Source: Streptomyces sp. WZ.A104 (lineage in GTDB: Bacteria > Actinomycetota > Actinomycetes > Streptomycetales > Streptomycetaceae). From it: a DNA stretch of 48,047 nucleotides. Below the pieces are notes generated by a model, which worked only from the letters and a program-made list of their open reading frames with translations, was not told the DNA's origin and did not search any database. Numbering within the stretch: position 1 is the stretch's first letter; every line of letters begins with the position of its first letter. Shown here piece by piece: positions 1 through 8,781 of this stretch. The stretch spans positions 1 to 48,047 of the forward strand of contig NZ_NWVL01000064.1 of the NCBI RefSeq assembly GCF_002382885.1. Reading direction: 5' to 3'. A program made the position numbers and the translations under genes.

Positions 1-2400
1 CCCGCCGCGAAACCGGCCGCCGCGGCGCCCAAGCCCCCGGCCCCCGCGCCGCAGGCCCCGGCGAAGCCGGCCGCCCCGGCCGGGTCCGCCTCCCGCTCCG
101 GTGGCTCCTCCAACCGGGTGCGAGCCCGCCTCGCCCGCCTCGGCGTCCAGCGCTCCAGCCCGTACAACCCGGTTCTGGAACCCCTCCTGCGTACGGTCCG
201 GGGCAACGACCCCAAGATCGAGTCGGCCACGCTCCGTCAGATCGAGAAGGCCTATCAGGTCGCCGAGCGCTGGCACCGGGGCCAGAAGCGCAAGAGCGGC
301 GACCCGTACATCACGCATCCGCTGGCCGTCACCACGATCCTGGCCGAGCTGGGCATGGATCCGGCCACCCTGATGGCGGGCCTGCTCCACGACACCGTCG
401 AGGACACCGAGTACGGCCTGGACACCCTGCGCCGCGACTTCGGCGACCAGGTCGCCCTGCTCGTCGACGGCGTCACCAAGCTGGACAAGGTCAAGTTCGG
501 CGAGGCCGCCCAGGCCGAGACCGTGCGCAAGATGGTCGTGGCCATGGCCAAGGACCCCCGGGTCCTCGTCATCAAGCTCGCCGACCGCCTGCACAACATG
601 CGCACCATGCGCTACCTCAAGCGGGAGAAGCAGGAGAAGAAGGCCCGCGAGACGCTGGAGATCTACGCCCCGCTGGCGCACCGGCTGGGCATGAACACCA
701 TCAAGTGGGAGCTGGAGGACCTCGCCTTCGCGATCCTCTACCCCAAGATGTACGACGAGATCGTCCGCCTCGTCGCCGAGCGGGCCCCCAAGCGTGACGA
801 ATACCTCGCCATAGTGACCGACGAGGTCCAGGCCGACCTGCGCGCCGCCCGGATCAAGGCCACCGTCACCGGCCGCCCCAAGCACTACTACAGCGTCTAC
901 CAGAAGATGATCGTGCGAGGCCGCGACTTCGCCGAGATCTACGACCTGGTGGGAATTCGGGTACTTGTCGACACGGTCCGCGACTGCTACGCGGCGCTCG
1001 GCACCGTCCACGCCCGGTGGAACCCGGTGCCCGGGCGGTTCAAGGACTACATCGCGATGCCCAAGTTCAACATGTACCAGTCGCTGCACACCACGGTGAT
1101 CGGTCCCAGCGGCAAGCCCGTCGAGCTCCAGATCCGTACGTTCGACATGCACCGCCGCGCCGAGTACGGCATCGCCGCCCACTGGAAGTACAAGCAGGAG
1201 GCCGTCGCGGGCGCCTCCAAGGTCCGTACCGACGTCCCCAAGAACACCGGCCGCGGCCAGGACACCGTCAACGACATGGCGTGGCTGCGCCAGCTCCTTG
1301 ACTGGCAGAAGGAGACCGAGGACCCGAGCGAGTTCCTGGAGTCCCTGCGCTTCGACCTCTCGCGCAACGAGGTCTTCGTCTTCACGCCGAAGGGCGACGT
1401 GATAGCGCTGCCCGCCGGCGCCACCCCCGTCGACTTCGCGTACGCCGTCCACACCGAGGTCGGCCACCGGACCATAGGAGCACGCGTCAACGGGCGGCTC
1501 GTCCCGCTCGAATCGACCCTCGACAACGGCGACCTGGTCGAGGTCTTCACCTCCAAGGCGGCAGGCGCAGGCCCCTCGCGGGACTGGCTCGGCTTCGTCA
1601 AGTCGCCGCGCGCCCGCAACAAGATCCGCGCCTGGTTCTCCAAGGAGCGCCGCGACGAGGCCATCGAGCAGGGCAAGGACGCCATCGCGCGGGCCATGCG
1701 CAAGCAGAACCTGCCGATCCAGCGCATCCTGACCGGCGACTCACTGGTCACCCTCGCCCACGAGATGCGCTACCCCGACATCTCCTCGCTGTACGCGGCG
1801 ATCGGCGAGGGCCATGTCGCCGCGGCGGGCGTCGTGCAGAAGCTGGTGCAGGCCCTCGGCGGCCACGACGAGGCCAACGAGGACCTGGCCGAATCCACCC
1901 CGCCCTCGCACGGCGGCCGCAGCAAGCGCCGCGCCAACGCCGACCCCGGCGTCGTCGTCAAGGGCGTCGAGGACGTCTGGGTCAAGCTGGCCCGCTGCTG
2001 TACGCCGGTCCCCGGCGACCCGATCATCGGCTTCGTCACCCGGGGCAGCGGCGTCTCGGTGCACCGCGCCGACTGCGTCAACGTGGACTCGCTGTCCCAG
2101 CAGCCCGAGCGCATTCTCGACGTCGAGTGGGCTCCGACCCAGTCGTCGGTCTTCCTGGTCGCCATCCAGGTCGAGGCGCTGGACCGCTCCCGGCTGCTGT
2201 CCGACGTCACCCGGGTCCTGTCCGACCAGCACGTCAACATCCTGTCGGCGGCCGTCCAGACCTCCCGCGACCGCGTGGCCACCTCGCGCTTCACGTTCGA
2301 GATGGGCGACCCCAAGCACCTGGGGCACGTCCTGAAGGCCGTACGCGGCGTGGAGGGCGTCTACGACGTCTACCGCGTCACCTCGGCCCGCAGGCCGTAG
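1..2400 (+). CDS. relA: Bifunctional (p)ppGpp synthetase/hydrolase (RelA/SpoT homologue), 5' partial
   Basis: Makes and degrades the alarmone (p)ppGpp in the stringent response. The frame is open from base 1 through an Ala/Pro/Lys-rich stretch, so the start lies left of the window; the GTG at 118 is internal. Visible in order: HD hydrolase domain (HDTVEDT near 388-408; LADRLHNMRTM near 574-606), synthetase domain (GRPKHYYSVYQKM; YDLVGIRVLV; NMYQSLHTTVIGP), TGS domain (DVIALPAGATPVDFAYAVHTEVGH), a CC-containing linker (KLARCCTPVPGD), and a C-terminal ACT domain (LLSDVTRVLSDQHVNILSAA). The synthetase carries RFKD, the RXKD charge signature of bifunctional Rel enzymes rather than the EXDD of monofunctional RelA. 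A strong hairpin terminator follows the stop codon. The Ala/Pro-rich N-terminal extension is typical of Streptomyces RelA. Confidence 0.97.
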   Translation, partial: PAAKPAAAAPKPPAPAPQAPAKPAAPAGSASRSGGSSNRVRARLARLGVQRSSPYNPVLEPLLRTVRGNDPKIESATLRQIEKAYQVAERWHRGQKRKSGDPYITHPLAVTTILAELGMDPATLMAGLLHDTVEDTEYGLDTLRRDFGDQVALLVDGVTKLDKVKFGEAAQAETVRKMVVAMAKDPRVLVIKLADRLHNMRTMRYLKREKQEKKARETLEIYAPLAHRLGMNTIKWELEDLAFAILYPKMYDEIVRLVAERAPKRDEYLAIVTDEVQADLRAARIKATVTGRPKHYYSVYQKMIVRGRDFAEIYDLVGIRVLVDTVRDCYAALGTVHARWNPVPGRFKDYIAMPKFNMYQSLHTTVIGPSGKPVELQIRTFDMHRRAEYGIAAHWKYKQEAVAGASKVRTDVPKNTGRGQDTVNDMAWLRQLLDWQKETEDPSEFLESLRFDLSRNEVFVFTPKGDVIALPAGATPVDFAYAVHTEVGHRTIGARVNGRLVPLESTLDNGDLVEVFTSKAAGAGPSRDWLGFVKSPRARNKIRAWFSKERRDEAIEQGKDAIARAMRKQNLPIQRILTGDSLVTLAHEMRYPDISSLYAAIGEGHVAAAGVVQKLVQALGGHDEANEDLAESTPPSHGGRSKRRANADPGVVVKGVEDVWVKLARCCTPVPGDPIIGFVTRGSGVSVHRADCVNVDSLSQQPERILDVEWAPTQSSVFLVAIQVEALDRSRLLSDVTRVLSDQHVNILSAAVQTSRDRVATSRFTFEMGDPKHLGHVLKAVRGVEGVYDVYRVTSARRP

Positions 2401-2405
2401 GAGCG

Positions 2406-2460
2406 AAAGGGAGGGGCCCCGGTACGCATCGAGGATCGCGTACCGGGGCCCCTCCCTTTT
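2406..2460 (+). terminator. Strong terminator after relA
   Basis: A perfect 22-bp stem (2406-2427 with 2438-2459) with a 10-nt loop ends in TTTT. The stem is flanked by A's on the left and T's on the right, so it could serve both relA and the convergent DUF349 gene, whose stop codon lies 10 nt further on. Confidence 0.92.
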
Positions 2461-2469
2461 ACGGGCTTC

Positions 2470-3699
2470 TCAGCCGCCGAACTCCTCCAGGCCCTTCAGC
2501 GCCTGGTCCAGCAGCGCCTGACGGCCCTCCAGCTCCTTGGCCAGCTTGTCCGCGCGGGCGTTGTTGCCCGAAGCGCGCGCGGTGTCGATCTGGCCGCGCA
2601 GCTTGTCCACGGCCGACTGGAGCTGCCCGGTCAGACCCTCGGCGCGGGCCCGCGCCTCCGGGTTCGTCCGGCGCCACTCGGACTCCTCGGCCTCCTGGAG
2701 CGCCCGCTCCACCGCCTGCATCCGGCCCTCGACCTTGGGCCGGGCGTCACGCGGTACGTGGCCGATGGCCTCCCAGCGCTCGTTGACGGACCGGAACGCG
2801 GCACGGGCCGCCTTCAGGTCCTTCACCGGCACCAGCTTCTCGGCCTCGGTGGCGAGCTCCTCCTTCAGCTTGAGGTTCTCGCCCTGCTCGGCGTCCCGCT
2901 CCGCGAAGACCTCGCTGCGGGCGGCGAAGAAGACGTCCTGGGCGCCGCGGAAGCGGTTCCACAGATCGTCCTCGGCCTCGCGCTGGGCGCGGCCCGCCGC
3001 CTTCCACTCGGTCATCAGATCGCGGTAGCGCGCGGCCGTGCCGACCCAGTCCGTGGAGCCGGACAGCGCCTCGGCCTCGGTGACCAGCTTCTCCTTGGCC
3101 TTGCGGGCGTCCTCGCGCTGGGCGTCCAGCGCGGCGAAGTGGGCCTTGCGCCGCTTGGAGAAGGCCGAGCGCGCGTGCGAGAAGCGGTGCCACAGCTCAT
3201 CGTCCGACTTGCGGTCCAGGCGGGGGAGACCCTTCCAGGTGTCCACCAGCGCCCGCAGCCGTTCACCGGCCGACCGCCACTGCTCGCTCTTCGCCAGCTC
3301 CTCCGCCTCGGCGACGAGCGCCTCCTTGGCGTGCTTGGCCTCGTCGGTCTGCTTGGCCTTCTGCGCCTTGCGCTCCTCGCGCCGCGCCTCGACCGTCGCC
3401 ACCAGCGCGTCCAGCCGCTTGCGCAGCGCGTCGAGGTCGCCCACCGCATGGTGTTCGTCGACCTGCTGGCGCAGATGGCCGATCGCCGTCGTCGCGTCCT
3501 TCGCCGACAGATCGGTGGTCTTCACCCGCCGTTCGAGGAGGCCGATCTCGACCACCATGCCGTCGTACTTGCGCTCGAAATAGGCCAGAGCCTCCTCAGG
3601 CGAACCGGCCTGCCACGATCCGACGACCTGCTCGCCGTCGGCTGTACGCACGTACACGGTGCCCGTCTCGTCGACGCGGCCCCACGGGTCGCTGCTCAC
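2470..3699 (-). CDS. DUF349 domain-containing protein
   Basis: A 409-residue, strongly charged, mostly helical protein of unknown function. After an N-terminal segment (SSDPWGRVDETGTVYVRTAD) come tandem repeats of the DUF349 type, each with a W..xGR/W..R pattern: residues around EQWRSAGERLRALVDTWKGL, TDWVGTAARYRDLMTEWKAAG and KAARAAFRSVNERWEAIGHV. A predicted coiled-coil tail rich in Ala, Lys and Glu ends in KGLEEFGG. The start is GTG at 3699, preceded by GGAGGAGG at good spacing; the frame stays open upstream to beyond 4200, but that extension overlaps the cyclophilin gene and lacks a better start. No catalytic motif is visible. The repeats resemble helical spacer or nucleic-acid-associated modules, but I assign no function. 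It lies downstream of the cyclophilin gene on the same strand. Confidence 0.88.
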   Translation of the reverse strand: MSSDPWGRVDETGTVYVRTADGEQVVGSWQAGSPEEALAYFERKYDGMVVEIGLLERRVKTTDLSAKDATTAIGHLRQQVDEHHAVGDLDALRKRLDALVATVEARREERKAQKAKQTDEAKHAKEALVAEAEELAKSEQWRSAGERLRALVDTWKGLPRLDRKSDDELWHRFSHARSAFSKRRKAHFAALDAQREDARKAKEKLVTEAEALSGSTDWVGTAARYRDLMTEWKAAGRAQREAEDDLWNRFRGAQDVFFAARSEVFAERDAEQGENLKLKEELATEAEKLVPVKDLKAARAAFRSVNERWEAIGHVPRDARPKVEGRMQAVERALQEAEESEWRRTNPEARARAEGLTGQLQSAVDKLRGQIDTARASGNNARADKLAKELEGRQALLDQALKGLEEFGG

Positions 3700-3726
3700 A
3701 GCGCCTCCTCCACCTGATGCCTGCGA

Positions 3727-3782
3727 GGGGGTTCGCCCCCCGGGCATCGTCCACAGTTTCCTGGGGCGGGCATCGCCCGCCC
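3727..3782 (-). other. Two GC hairpins between cyclophilin and DUF349 genes
   Basis: One hairpin has a 5-bp G/C stem around TTCG (3727-3740), the other an 8-bp stem GGGCGGGC/GCCCGCCC with a 3-nt loop (3764-3782). They lie about 110 nt after the cyclophilin stop and 28 nt before the DUF349 start on the leftward transcript. Neither has a T tract. They may be weak terminators, leader structure or processing sites. Confidence 0.4.
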
Positions 3783-3890
3783 TCCACAACGCCAATCTAG
3801 GCGACCGGCCGCCCGGCTGTCCGCACTCCGCGCGGCCGAAATTCTCCGCTCGGGGCCGGTTCGGGCCGGGCCGGTCGCCGCCCGGCCTGT

Positions 3891-4682
3891 TCAGTCCTTC
3901 TCGACCGACGCCTTCTCGATCGTCACGGTCTTCTTCGGAGCGCCGTCGGGCTGGTCGCCCTCCACCCCGGCCTCGCCGATCTTCTCGACGGCCTTCAGGG
4001 AGGCCTCGTCCATCGTGCCGAACGGGGTGTAGGTCGGCGGGAGCTTCGTCTCCTTGTAGACCAGGAAGAACTGGCTGCCGCCGGAGTCCGGCTGACCGGT
4101 GTTGGCCATCGCCACCGTGCCCGGCGGGAAGGTCACCTTGCCGTCTTCGCCCGCCTTGCCGAGCGCGTCCAGGTTCTCGTCCGGGATGGTGTAGCCCGGG
4201 CCGCCCATACCGTTGCCGTCCGGGTCGCCGCACTGGAGCACGAAGATGCCCTGGGTGGTCAGCCGGTGGCACTTGGTGGTGTCGAAGTAGCCCTTGTCGG
4301 CGAGCGCCTTGAAGGAGTTCGTCGTCTGCGGGGTCTTCGCCGCGTCCATCGAGAACGCTATGTCGCCCTGGGTGGTCTTCAGCGACATCGTGTACGTCGC
4401 CTTCTTGTCGATCTTCATCGGGGGCAGCGGAGCCTTGCTCTCGCTCTCCGAGGGCTCCGGAGTGGGGCTCTGGCTCGACGCCGCGTCGCTCGCCTTGTCC
4501 TTGTCGTCGTCCTTGCCGGCCACGACGAAGGCGCTCACTCCGATGACGGCGACCACGGCCACCGAGGCCGCGACGATCGCGGTGATGCGCCTGGTCCTGC
4601 GGCGGGCCTCCTCCCGGCGCTTCTGCTGGCGCTCGAACTTTTCCCGGGCGAGCTGCCGTCGCCGCTGTTCGCTGCTGGACAC
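3891..4682 (-). CDS. Membrane-anchored peptidyl-prolyl cis-trans isomerase, cyclophilin type
   Basis: Predicted to catalyse proline isomerisation outside the membrane. The 263-residue protein starts with a highly basic stretch (QRRRQLAREKFERQQKRREEARRR), followed by one membrane segment near residues 33-54 (ITAIVAASVAVVAVIGVSAF), an acidic and Ser/Pro-rich linker, and a cyclophilin domain from about residue 95. Family motifs are recognisable: CHRLTTQGIFVLQCGDP (the Phe-His-Arg region), MGGPGYTIPDE, VAMANTGQPDSGGSQFFL and TYTPFGTMDE. The GTG start at 4682 has AAGGAG eight bases upstream. With no cleavage site after the hydrophobic stretch, the domain is probably tethered with its N-terminus in the cytoplasm. 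It is divergently transcribed from the metallo-hydrolase/hisS pair. Confidence 0.93.
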   Translation of the reverse strand: MSSSEQRRRQLAREKFERQQKRREEARRRTRRITAIVAASVAVVAVIGVSAFVVAGKDDDKDKASDAASSQSPTPEPSESESKAPLPPMKIDKKATYTMSLKTTQGDIAFSMDAAKTPQTTNSFKALADKGYFDTTKCHRLTTQGIFVLQCGDPDGNGMGGPGYTIPDENLDALGKAGEDGKVTFPPGTVAMANTGQPDSGGSQFFLVYKETKLPPTYTPFGTMDEASLKAVEKIGEAGVEGDQPDGAPKKTVTIEKASVEKD

Positions 4683-4839
4683 CGGTGGGGCTCCTTGTTA
4701 CGTCGTGGGTCGTCGGATGAGGGCCTGAGCTGCCCGTACCGTATATGGGTTACCTGTGTCATGAGGAGCGCCGGTAGGCTCTGATCCGCCGCATCCTTGT
4801 ACTGCGGCCGCTTCCACCGGACGAACATTAAGGACGATC
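4683..4839. promoter_or_regulatory. Divergent promoter region (cyclophilin / hydrolase-hisS)
   Basis: This 157-bp gap separates divergent genes. Rightward, TAGGCT at 4775-4780 fits a Streptomyces -10 element about 60 nt before the hydrolase start, which has its own AAGGAC Shine-Dalgarno sequence. Leftward, the AT-richer stretch around 4738-4750 (CATATACGGT on the minus strand) is a candidate -10 for the cyclophilin gene. No clear -35 hexamer is visible for either. Confidence 0.5.
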
Positions 4840-5529
4840 GTGCTCATTGCCGGGTTCCCCGCCGGGGCCTGGGGGACCAACTGCTATCTGGTCGCCCCCG
4901 CCGCCGGTGAGGAGTGCGTGATCATCGACCCGGGCCACCAGGCCGCCCAGGGCGTCGAGGAAACGCTGAAGAAGCATCGGCTCAAGCCCGTCGCCGTCGT
5001 CCTCACCCACGGCCACATCGACCACGTCGCCTCGGTCGTCCCCGTCTGCGGCTCCCACGACGTACCCGCCTGGATCCATCCCGAGGACCGCTACATGATG
5101 AGCGACCCGGAGAAGGCGCTCGGCCGCTCCATCGGGATGCCGCTCATGGGCGAGCTGACCGTTGGGGAGCCCGACGACGTCAAGGAGCTGACCGACGGGG
5201 CGAAGCTGAGCCTGGCCGGTCTGGAGTTCGGCGTCTCGCACGCGCCCGGCCATACCAAGGGGTCGGTGACGTTCGGGATGCCCGAGGCCGCGGACATCCC
5301 GCCGGTCCTCTTCTCGGGCGACCTGCTCTTCGCCGGCTCCGTCGGACGTACCGACCTGCCCGGCGGCGACCACGCCGAGTTGCTGGAGTCGCTGGCCCGC
5401 GTGTGCCTGCCGCTCGACGACTCGACCGTGGTGCTGTCCGGCCACGGCCCCCAGACGACCATCGGCCGCGAGCGCGCCTCCAACCCGTTCCTGAACGGTC
5501 TGGACGCGGCGCCGCGCCGAGGACTGTAG
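4840..5529 (+). CDS. Metallo-beta-lactamase-fold hydrolase (glyoxalase II-like)
   Basis: A 229-residue cytoplasmic hydrolase of the glyoxalase II-like MBL superfamily; the substrate is not evident. Metal-ligand motifs are intact: THGHIDH near residue 53 (the HxHxDH motif), a His in SHAPGHTKGSV, the Asp in FSGDLLFAGSVGRTDLPGGD, and the terminal His in LSGHGPQTTIGRE. The N-terminus GAWGTNCYLVAP is typical of the family. The GTG start has AAGGAC six bases upstream. The stop is 15 nt before hisS, so the two are probably cotranscribed, a neighbourhood seen in many actinobacteria. True glyoxalase II activity is only one possibility; the protein lacks the C-terminal helical domain of the classical enzyme. 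Confidence 0.93.
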   Translation: MLIAGFPAGAWGTNCYLVAPAAGEECVIIDPGHQAAQGVEETLKKHRLKPVAVVLTHGHIDHVASVVPVCGSHDVPAWIHPEDRYMMSDPEKALGRSIGMPLMGELTVGEPDDVKELTDGAKLSLAGLEFGVSHAPGHTKGSVTFGMPEAADIPPVLFSGDLLFAGSVGRTDLPGGDHAELLESLARVCLPLDDSTVVLSGHGPQTTIGRERASNPFLNGLDAAPRRGL

Positions 5530-5544
5530 ACGAGAGACGTGATC

Positions 5545-6807
5545 GTGAGCACCTTTCAGGCCCCCAAGGGCACGTACGACCTGACCCCGCCGGACTCCGC
5601 GAAGTTCCTGGCGGTGCGCGAGGCCATCTCCGCGCCCCTGCGCGACTCCGGCTACGGCTACATCGAGACGCCCGGGTTCGAGAACGTCGAGCTCTTCGCG
5701 CGCGGTGTCGGTGAGTCCACCGACATCGTCACCAAGGAGATGTACACCCTCACCACCAAGGGCGGCGACCAGCTGGCGCTGCGCCCCGAGGGCACCGCCT
5801 CCGTGCTGCGCGCCGCGTTGGAGGCCAACCTCCACAAGGCGGGCAACCTCCCCGTCAAACTCTGGTACTCCGGCTCCTACTACCGCTACGAGCGCCCGCA
5901 GAAGGGCCGCTACCGCCACTTCTCGCAGGTGGGTGCCGAGGCCATCGGCACCGAGGACCCGGTCCTGGACGCCGAGCTGATCATCCTGGCCGATCAGGCG
6001 TACCGCTCGCTCGGCCTGCGCCAGTTCCGCATCCTGCTGAACTCGCTCGGCGACAAGGAGTGCCGCCCCGTCTACCGGGAAGCGCTCCAGACCTTCCTGC
6101 GCGACCTCGACCTCGACGAGGAGACCCGCCGCCGCATCGAGATCAACCCGCTGCGCGTCCTGGACGACAAGCGGGCCGACGTACAGAAGCAGCTCACCGA
6201 CGCGCCCAAGCTCCGCGACCACCTCTGCGACGCCTGCAAGGCGTACCACGAGGAGGTCCGCGCGCTGCTGACGGCGGCCGGAGTCGTGTACGAGGACGAC
6301 GAGAAGCTCGTCCGCGGCCTCGACTACTACACCCGTACCACCTTCGAGTTCGTCCACGACGGACTGGGCTCCCAGTCCGCGGTGGGCGGCGGCGGCCGCT
6401 ACGACGGCCTGTCCGAGATGATCGGCGGCCCCGCGCTGCCGTCCGTCGGCTGGGCGCTCGGCGTGGACCGCACGGTCCTCGCTCTGGAGGCCGAGGGCGT
6501 CGAGCTCGACCTGCCCGTCACCACCAGCGTGTACGCGGTCCCGCTCGGAGAGGAAGCCCGCCGGGTGCTGTTCGGCGTCGTCACCGAGCTGCGCCGCGCG
6601 GGCGTCGCCGCCGACTTCGCGTTCGGCGGCCGGGGCCTGAAGGGTGCGATGAAGAGCGCCAACCGCTCGGGCGCGCGCTACACCCTGGTGGCGGGCGAGC
6701 GCGATCTCGCCGAGGGCGTCGTCCAGCTCAAGGACATGGAGTCCGGCGAGCAGAGCGCGGTGCCGCTGGCGGAGGCCGTCGCGGAGCTGACGAAGCGGCT
6801 CGGCTGA
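5545..6807 (+). CDS. hisS: Histidine--tRNA ligase
   Basis: Charges tRNA-His (class II aminoacyl-tRNA synthetase, cytoplasmic homodimer). Motif 2 is clear in SYYRYERPQKGRYRHFSQVGAE, the histidine-specific loop in LVRGLDYYTRTTFEFV, and motif 3 in SVGWALGVDRT. The C-terminal anticodon-binding domain contains VAADFAFGGRGLKGAMKSANRSGARY. I chose GTG at 5545 over the GTG two codons upstream because GAGAG at 5532-5536 is then eight bases away, and because the product (VSTFQAPKGTYDL) starts like other Streptomyces HisS. The length is about 420 residues, normal for the family. Confidence 0.97.
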   Translation: MSTFQAPKGTYDLTPPDSAKFLAVREAISAPLRDSGYGYIETPGFENVELFARGVGESTDIVTKEMYTLTTKGGDQLALRPEGTASVLRAALEANLHKAGNLPVKLWYSGSYYRYERPQKGRYRHFSQVGAEAIGTEDPVLDAELIILADQAYRSLGLRQFRILLNSLGDKECRPVYREALQTFLRDLDLDEETRRRIEINPLRVLDDKRADVQKQLTDAPKLRDHLCDACKAYHEEVRALLTAAGVVYEDDEKLVRGLDYYTRTTFEFVHDGLGSQSAVGGGGRYDGLSEMIGGPALPSVGWALGVDRTVLALEAEGVELDLPVTTSVYAVPLGEEARRVLFGVVTELRRAGVAADFAFGGRGLKGAMKSANRSGARYTLVAGERDLAEGVVQLKDMESGEQSAVPLAEAVAELTKRLG

Positions 6808-6820
6808 GCCGCTGGTGAAA

Positions 6821-6863
6821 GCGGCGCGGGCGGAAGGACCCCAGGTCCTCCCGCACGCGCCGC
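6821..6863. terminator. Bidirectional terminator between hisS and the response regulator gene
   Basis: A hairpin with 18 of 20 stem positions paired (6821-6840 with 6844-6863) and a 3-nt loop, placed between two convergent genes. It has no T tract, which is common for GC-rich terminators in Streptomyces. Confidence 0.8.
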
Positions 6864-6868
6864 AGTCG

Positions 6869-7489
6869 TCACAGCAGCCCGTGGCGCATCGCCCCGGTCA
6901 CCGCGGCGGTCCGGTCGTTCACGCCCAGCTTGCCGAAGATCCGCAGCAGATGGGTCTTCACCGTCGACTCCCCGATGAACAGCTTCCGTCCGATCTCCGC
7001 GTTGGTGCACCCCTCCGCCACCAGCCGCAGCACCTGCGTCTCCCGCTCCGAGAGCCGCGGCAGCTCCGGCACCCCGCGCAGCCGGTCCACCAGCCGTGTC
7101 GCCACCGTCGGCGCGAGCACCGTCTCGCCCCGCGCCGCAGCCCGGATCGCTTCCGCCAGCTCCCCGCGCCCCAGGTCCTTGAGCAGATAGCCGGACGCCC
7201 CGGCCTCCACCGCCCGAAGGATGTCGCCGTCACTCTCGTACGTGGTCAGCACCACGACCCGGCACGGCAGCCCCGCCGCCCGGATGCGGCGGATCGACTC
7301 GACGCCCCCGCCGCCCGGCATCCGCAGGTCCATCAGCACGATGTCCGGAAGCAGCTCGGCGCACAGGGCCTCGGCGCGGGGGCCGCTGCCGGCCTCGCCC
7401 ACCACGTCGAGGTCCGCCTCGGCCTCCAGCATCCCGCGCAGTCCCTCCCGTACGACGGGGTGGTCGTCGGCCAGCAGGACACGGATCAT
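6869..7489 (-). CDS. LuxR/NarL-type response regulator
   Basis: A 206-residue DNA-binding response regulator. The receiver domain is complete: acidic pair in LLADDHPVVREG, phosphoacceptor Asp in DIVLMDLRMPG (near residue 54), Thr in VVVLTTY and Lys in GYLLKDLG. A linker leads to a GerE/LuxR helix-turn-helix (LSERETQVLRLVAEGCTNAEI; STVKTHLLRIFGKLGV). It overlaps the upstream kinase gene by one base (TGATG), so the two are translationally coupled and should be cognate partners. It is the last gene of a four-gene leftward cassette whose first two genes encode an ABC transporter; control of that transporter is inferred, not shown. Confidence 0.95.
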   Translation of the reverse strand: MIRVLLADDHPVVREGLRGMLEAEADLDVVGEAGSGPRAEALCAELLPDIVLMDLRMPGGGGVESIRRIRAAGLPCRVVVLTTYESDGDILRAVEAGASGYLLKDLGRGELAEAIRAAARGETVLAPTVATRLVDRLRGVPELPRLSERETQVLRLVAEGCTNAEIGRKLFIGESTVKTHLLRIFGKLGVNDRTAAVTGAMRHGLL

Positions 7490-8781
7490 CAGGCACTCCT
7501 TCGGGGGGCGTCCGGGAACGGGACGGCAGGGGACGGGACAACCGGGGGCAGCGGCAGGGCCACGGTCACCGAGGTCCCCGCGCCCGGGGCGCTGCGGACC
7601 TCCGCACTGCCGCCGGCCTCCTCGGCCCGGGCCCGTACCCCGTCCAGACCGTAGCCCTCGCGGGGCGCCCGGGGATCAAACCCGCACCCCTCGTCGCGAA
7701 CGGACAGGGTCAGGGCGTCCGGGGCATACGCGAGCAGCACCGTAACCGGTACGGACGGGCCCGCGTGCTTACGGGTGTTGGCGAGGGCCTCCTGGCAGGC
7801 GCGCAGGGCCACCACCTCGTACGCGGTCGGCAGCGGGCGGACACCGCCGCCCACCGACAGCCGCGCCGGGGACCCGGTCTGCGCGGTGTGCCGGTCGGTG
7901 AGCCGCCGCAGGGCGTCCGCCAGCGACGTACCCGCCAGGTCCGCGGGGGAGCCTCCGGCCACCAGCGCCCGGGCCTCGGCGAGGTTCTCCCGCGCGGTCC
8001 GTGTCATCAGCGCCACGTGCCGCCGGGCCTGCGGCAGGTCGTGCTCCAGCTCCGACTCCACGGCCTGCGACAGCATCAGCAGACTGGTGAACCCCTGGGC
8101 CAGCGTGTCATGGATCTCCCGGGACATCCGCTCCCGCTCCGCCAGCGCCCCGTGCGCCGCCGACAGCCGGGCGATCTCCTCGCGACCCGCCTCCAGCTCG
8201 GCGATCAGCGCGGCCCGGTCCCGGCTCTGGGCGATGATCCGCATCGTCCACTGCCCCAGGAAAGCGCTGAACGCGAAGGTCGCCACCGCCAGTAGCAGCC
8301 GGAAGACCGTCTCGCCCGCCGACGGCCGCCACAGCAGCGTCCAGCCCGCGAACGGCACCGCGCCCATGATGCCCAGCACCCACAGCGCGCCCCGCAGCCG
8401 CAGCAGCATGAAGCACTGCGGGGCCAGCGCGAACGTGACGAGCTGCGTCTCGTTCACCAGCACCGACGTGGGCAGGAACAGCAGCATCGCCCCCACCACG
8501 TAGCGGAGGGCAGGTCCCTCGTCGCCGGTGTCGTCCAGCATGGCCGGGCGGCCCATCAGGACGTACCACGGCAGGTTCAGCGCCACGATCGAGGCCGCCA
8601 CCGCCCGCAACGGCCACGAGGGGTCGGCGGCCCCGAGGACCACCGCGAGCGTGACCGCCCAGACGACGGCGAAATACGCGTCCCAGGGGCGCAGCGACCG
8701 GACCCAGACGTCGGAGTCGCGCGCTCCGCCCGCCCCGGTCAGCCGTCGCGCCGGTTCTTCCAGCGAAACGTCAGCAGACAC
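7489..8781 (-). CDS. Sensor histidine kinase, HisKA_3 (DesK/NarX-like) family
   Basis: A membrane sensor kinase of about 430 residues. The N-terminal half carries about six hydrophobic segments with little extracytoplasmic loop, suggesting that it senses the membrane or a membrane-borne ligand. The dimerisation/phosphoacceptor helix has the His in MSREIHDTLAQGFTSLLML. The ATPase domain has the N box QEALANTRKHA, DEGCGFDP and EGYGLDGVRARAEEAGG. I placed the start at GTG 8781 because GGAGG lies nine bases upstream. This start is inside the end of the permease gene, giving a 43-bp overlap. The gene overlaps the response regulator start by one base. Confidence 0.93.
   Translation of the reverse strand: MSADVSLEEPARRLTGAGGARDSDVWVRSLRPWDAYFAVVWAVTLAVVLGAADPSWPLRAVAASIVALNLPWYVLMGRPAMLDDTGDEGPALRYVVGAMLLFLPTSVLVNETQLVTFALAPQCFMLLRLRGALWVLGIMGAVPFAGWTLLWRPSAGETVFRLLLAVATFAFSAFLGQWTMRIIAQSRDRAALIAELEAGREEIARLSAAHGALAERERMSREIHDTLAQGFTSLLMLSQAVESELEHDLPQARRHVALMTRTARENLAEARALVAGGSPADLAGTSLADALRRLTDRHTAQTGSPARLSVGGGVRPLPTAYEVVALRACQEALANTRKHAGPSVPVTVLLAYAPDALTLSVRDEGCGFDPRAPREGYGLDGVRARAEEAGGSAEVRSAPGAGTSVTVALPLPPVVPSPAVPFPDAPRRSA

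Noticed and set aside
3700..4272. N-terminal extension of the DUF349 frame across the intergenic gap
   Set aside because: It would overlap the cyclophilin gene by about 380 bp; GTG 3699 has a much better Shine-Dalgarno sequence and gives a normal protein start.
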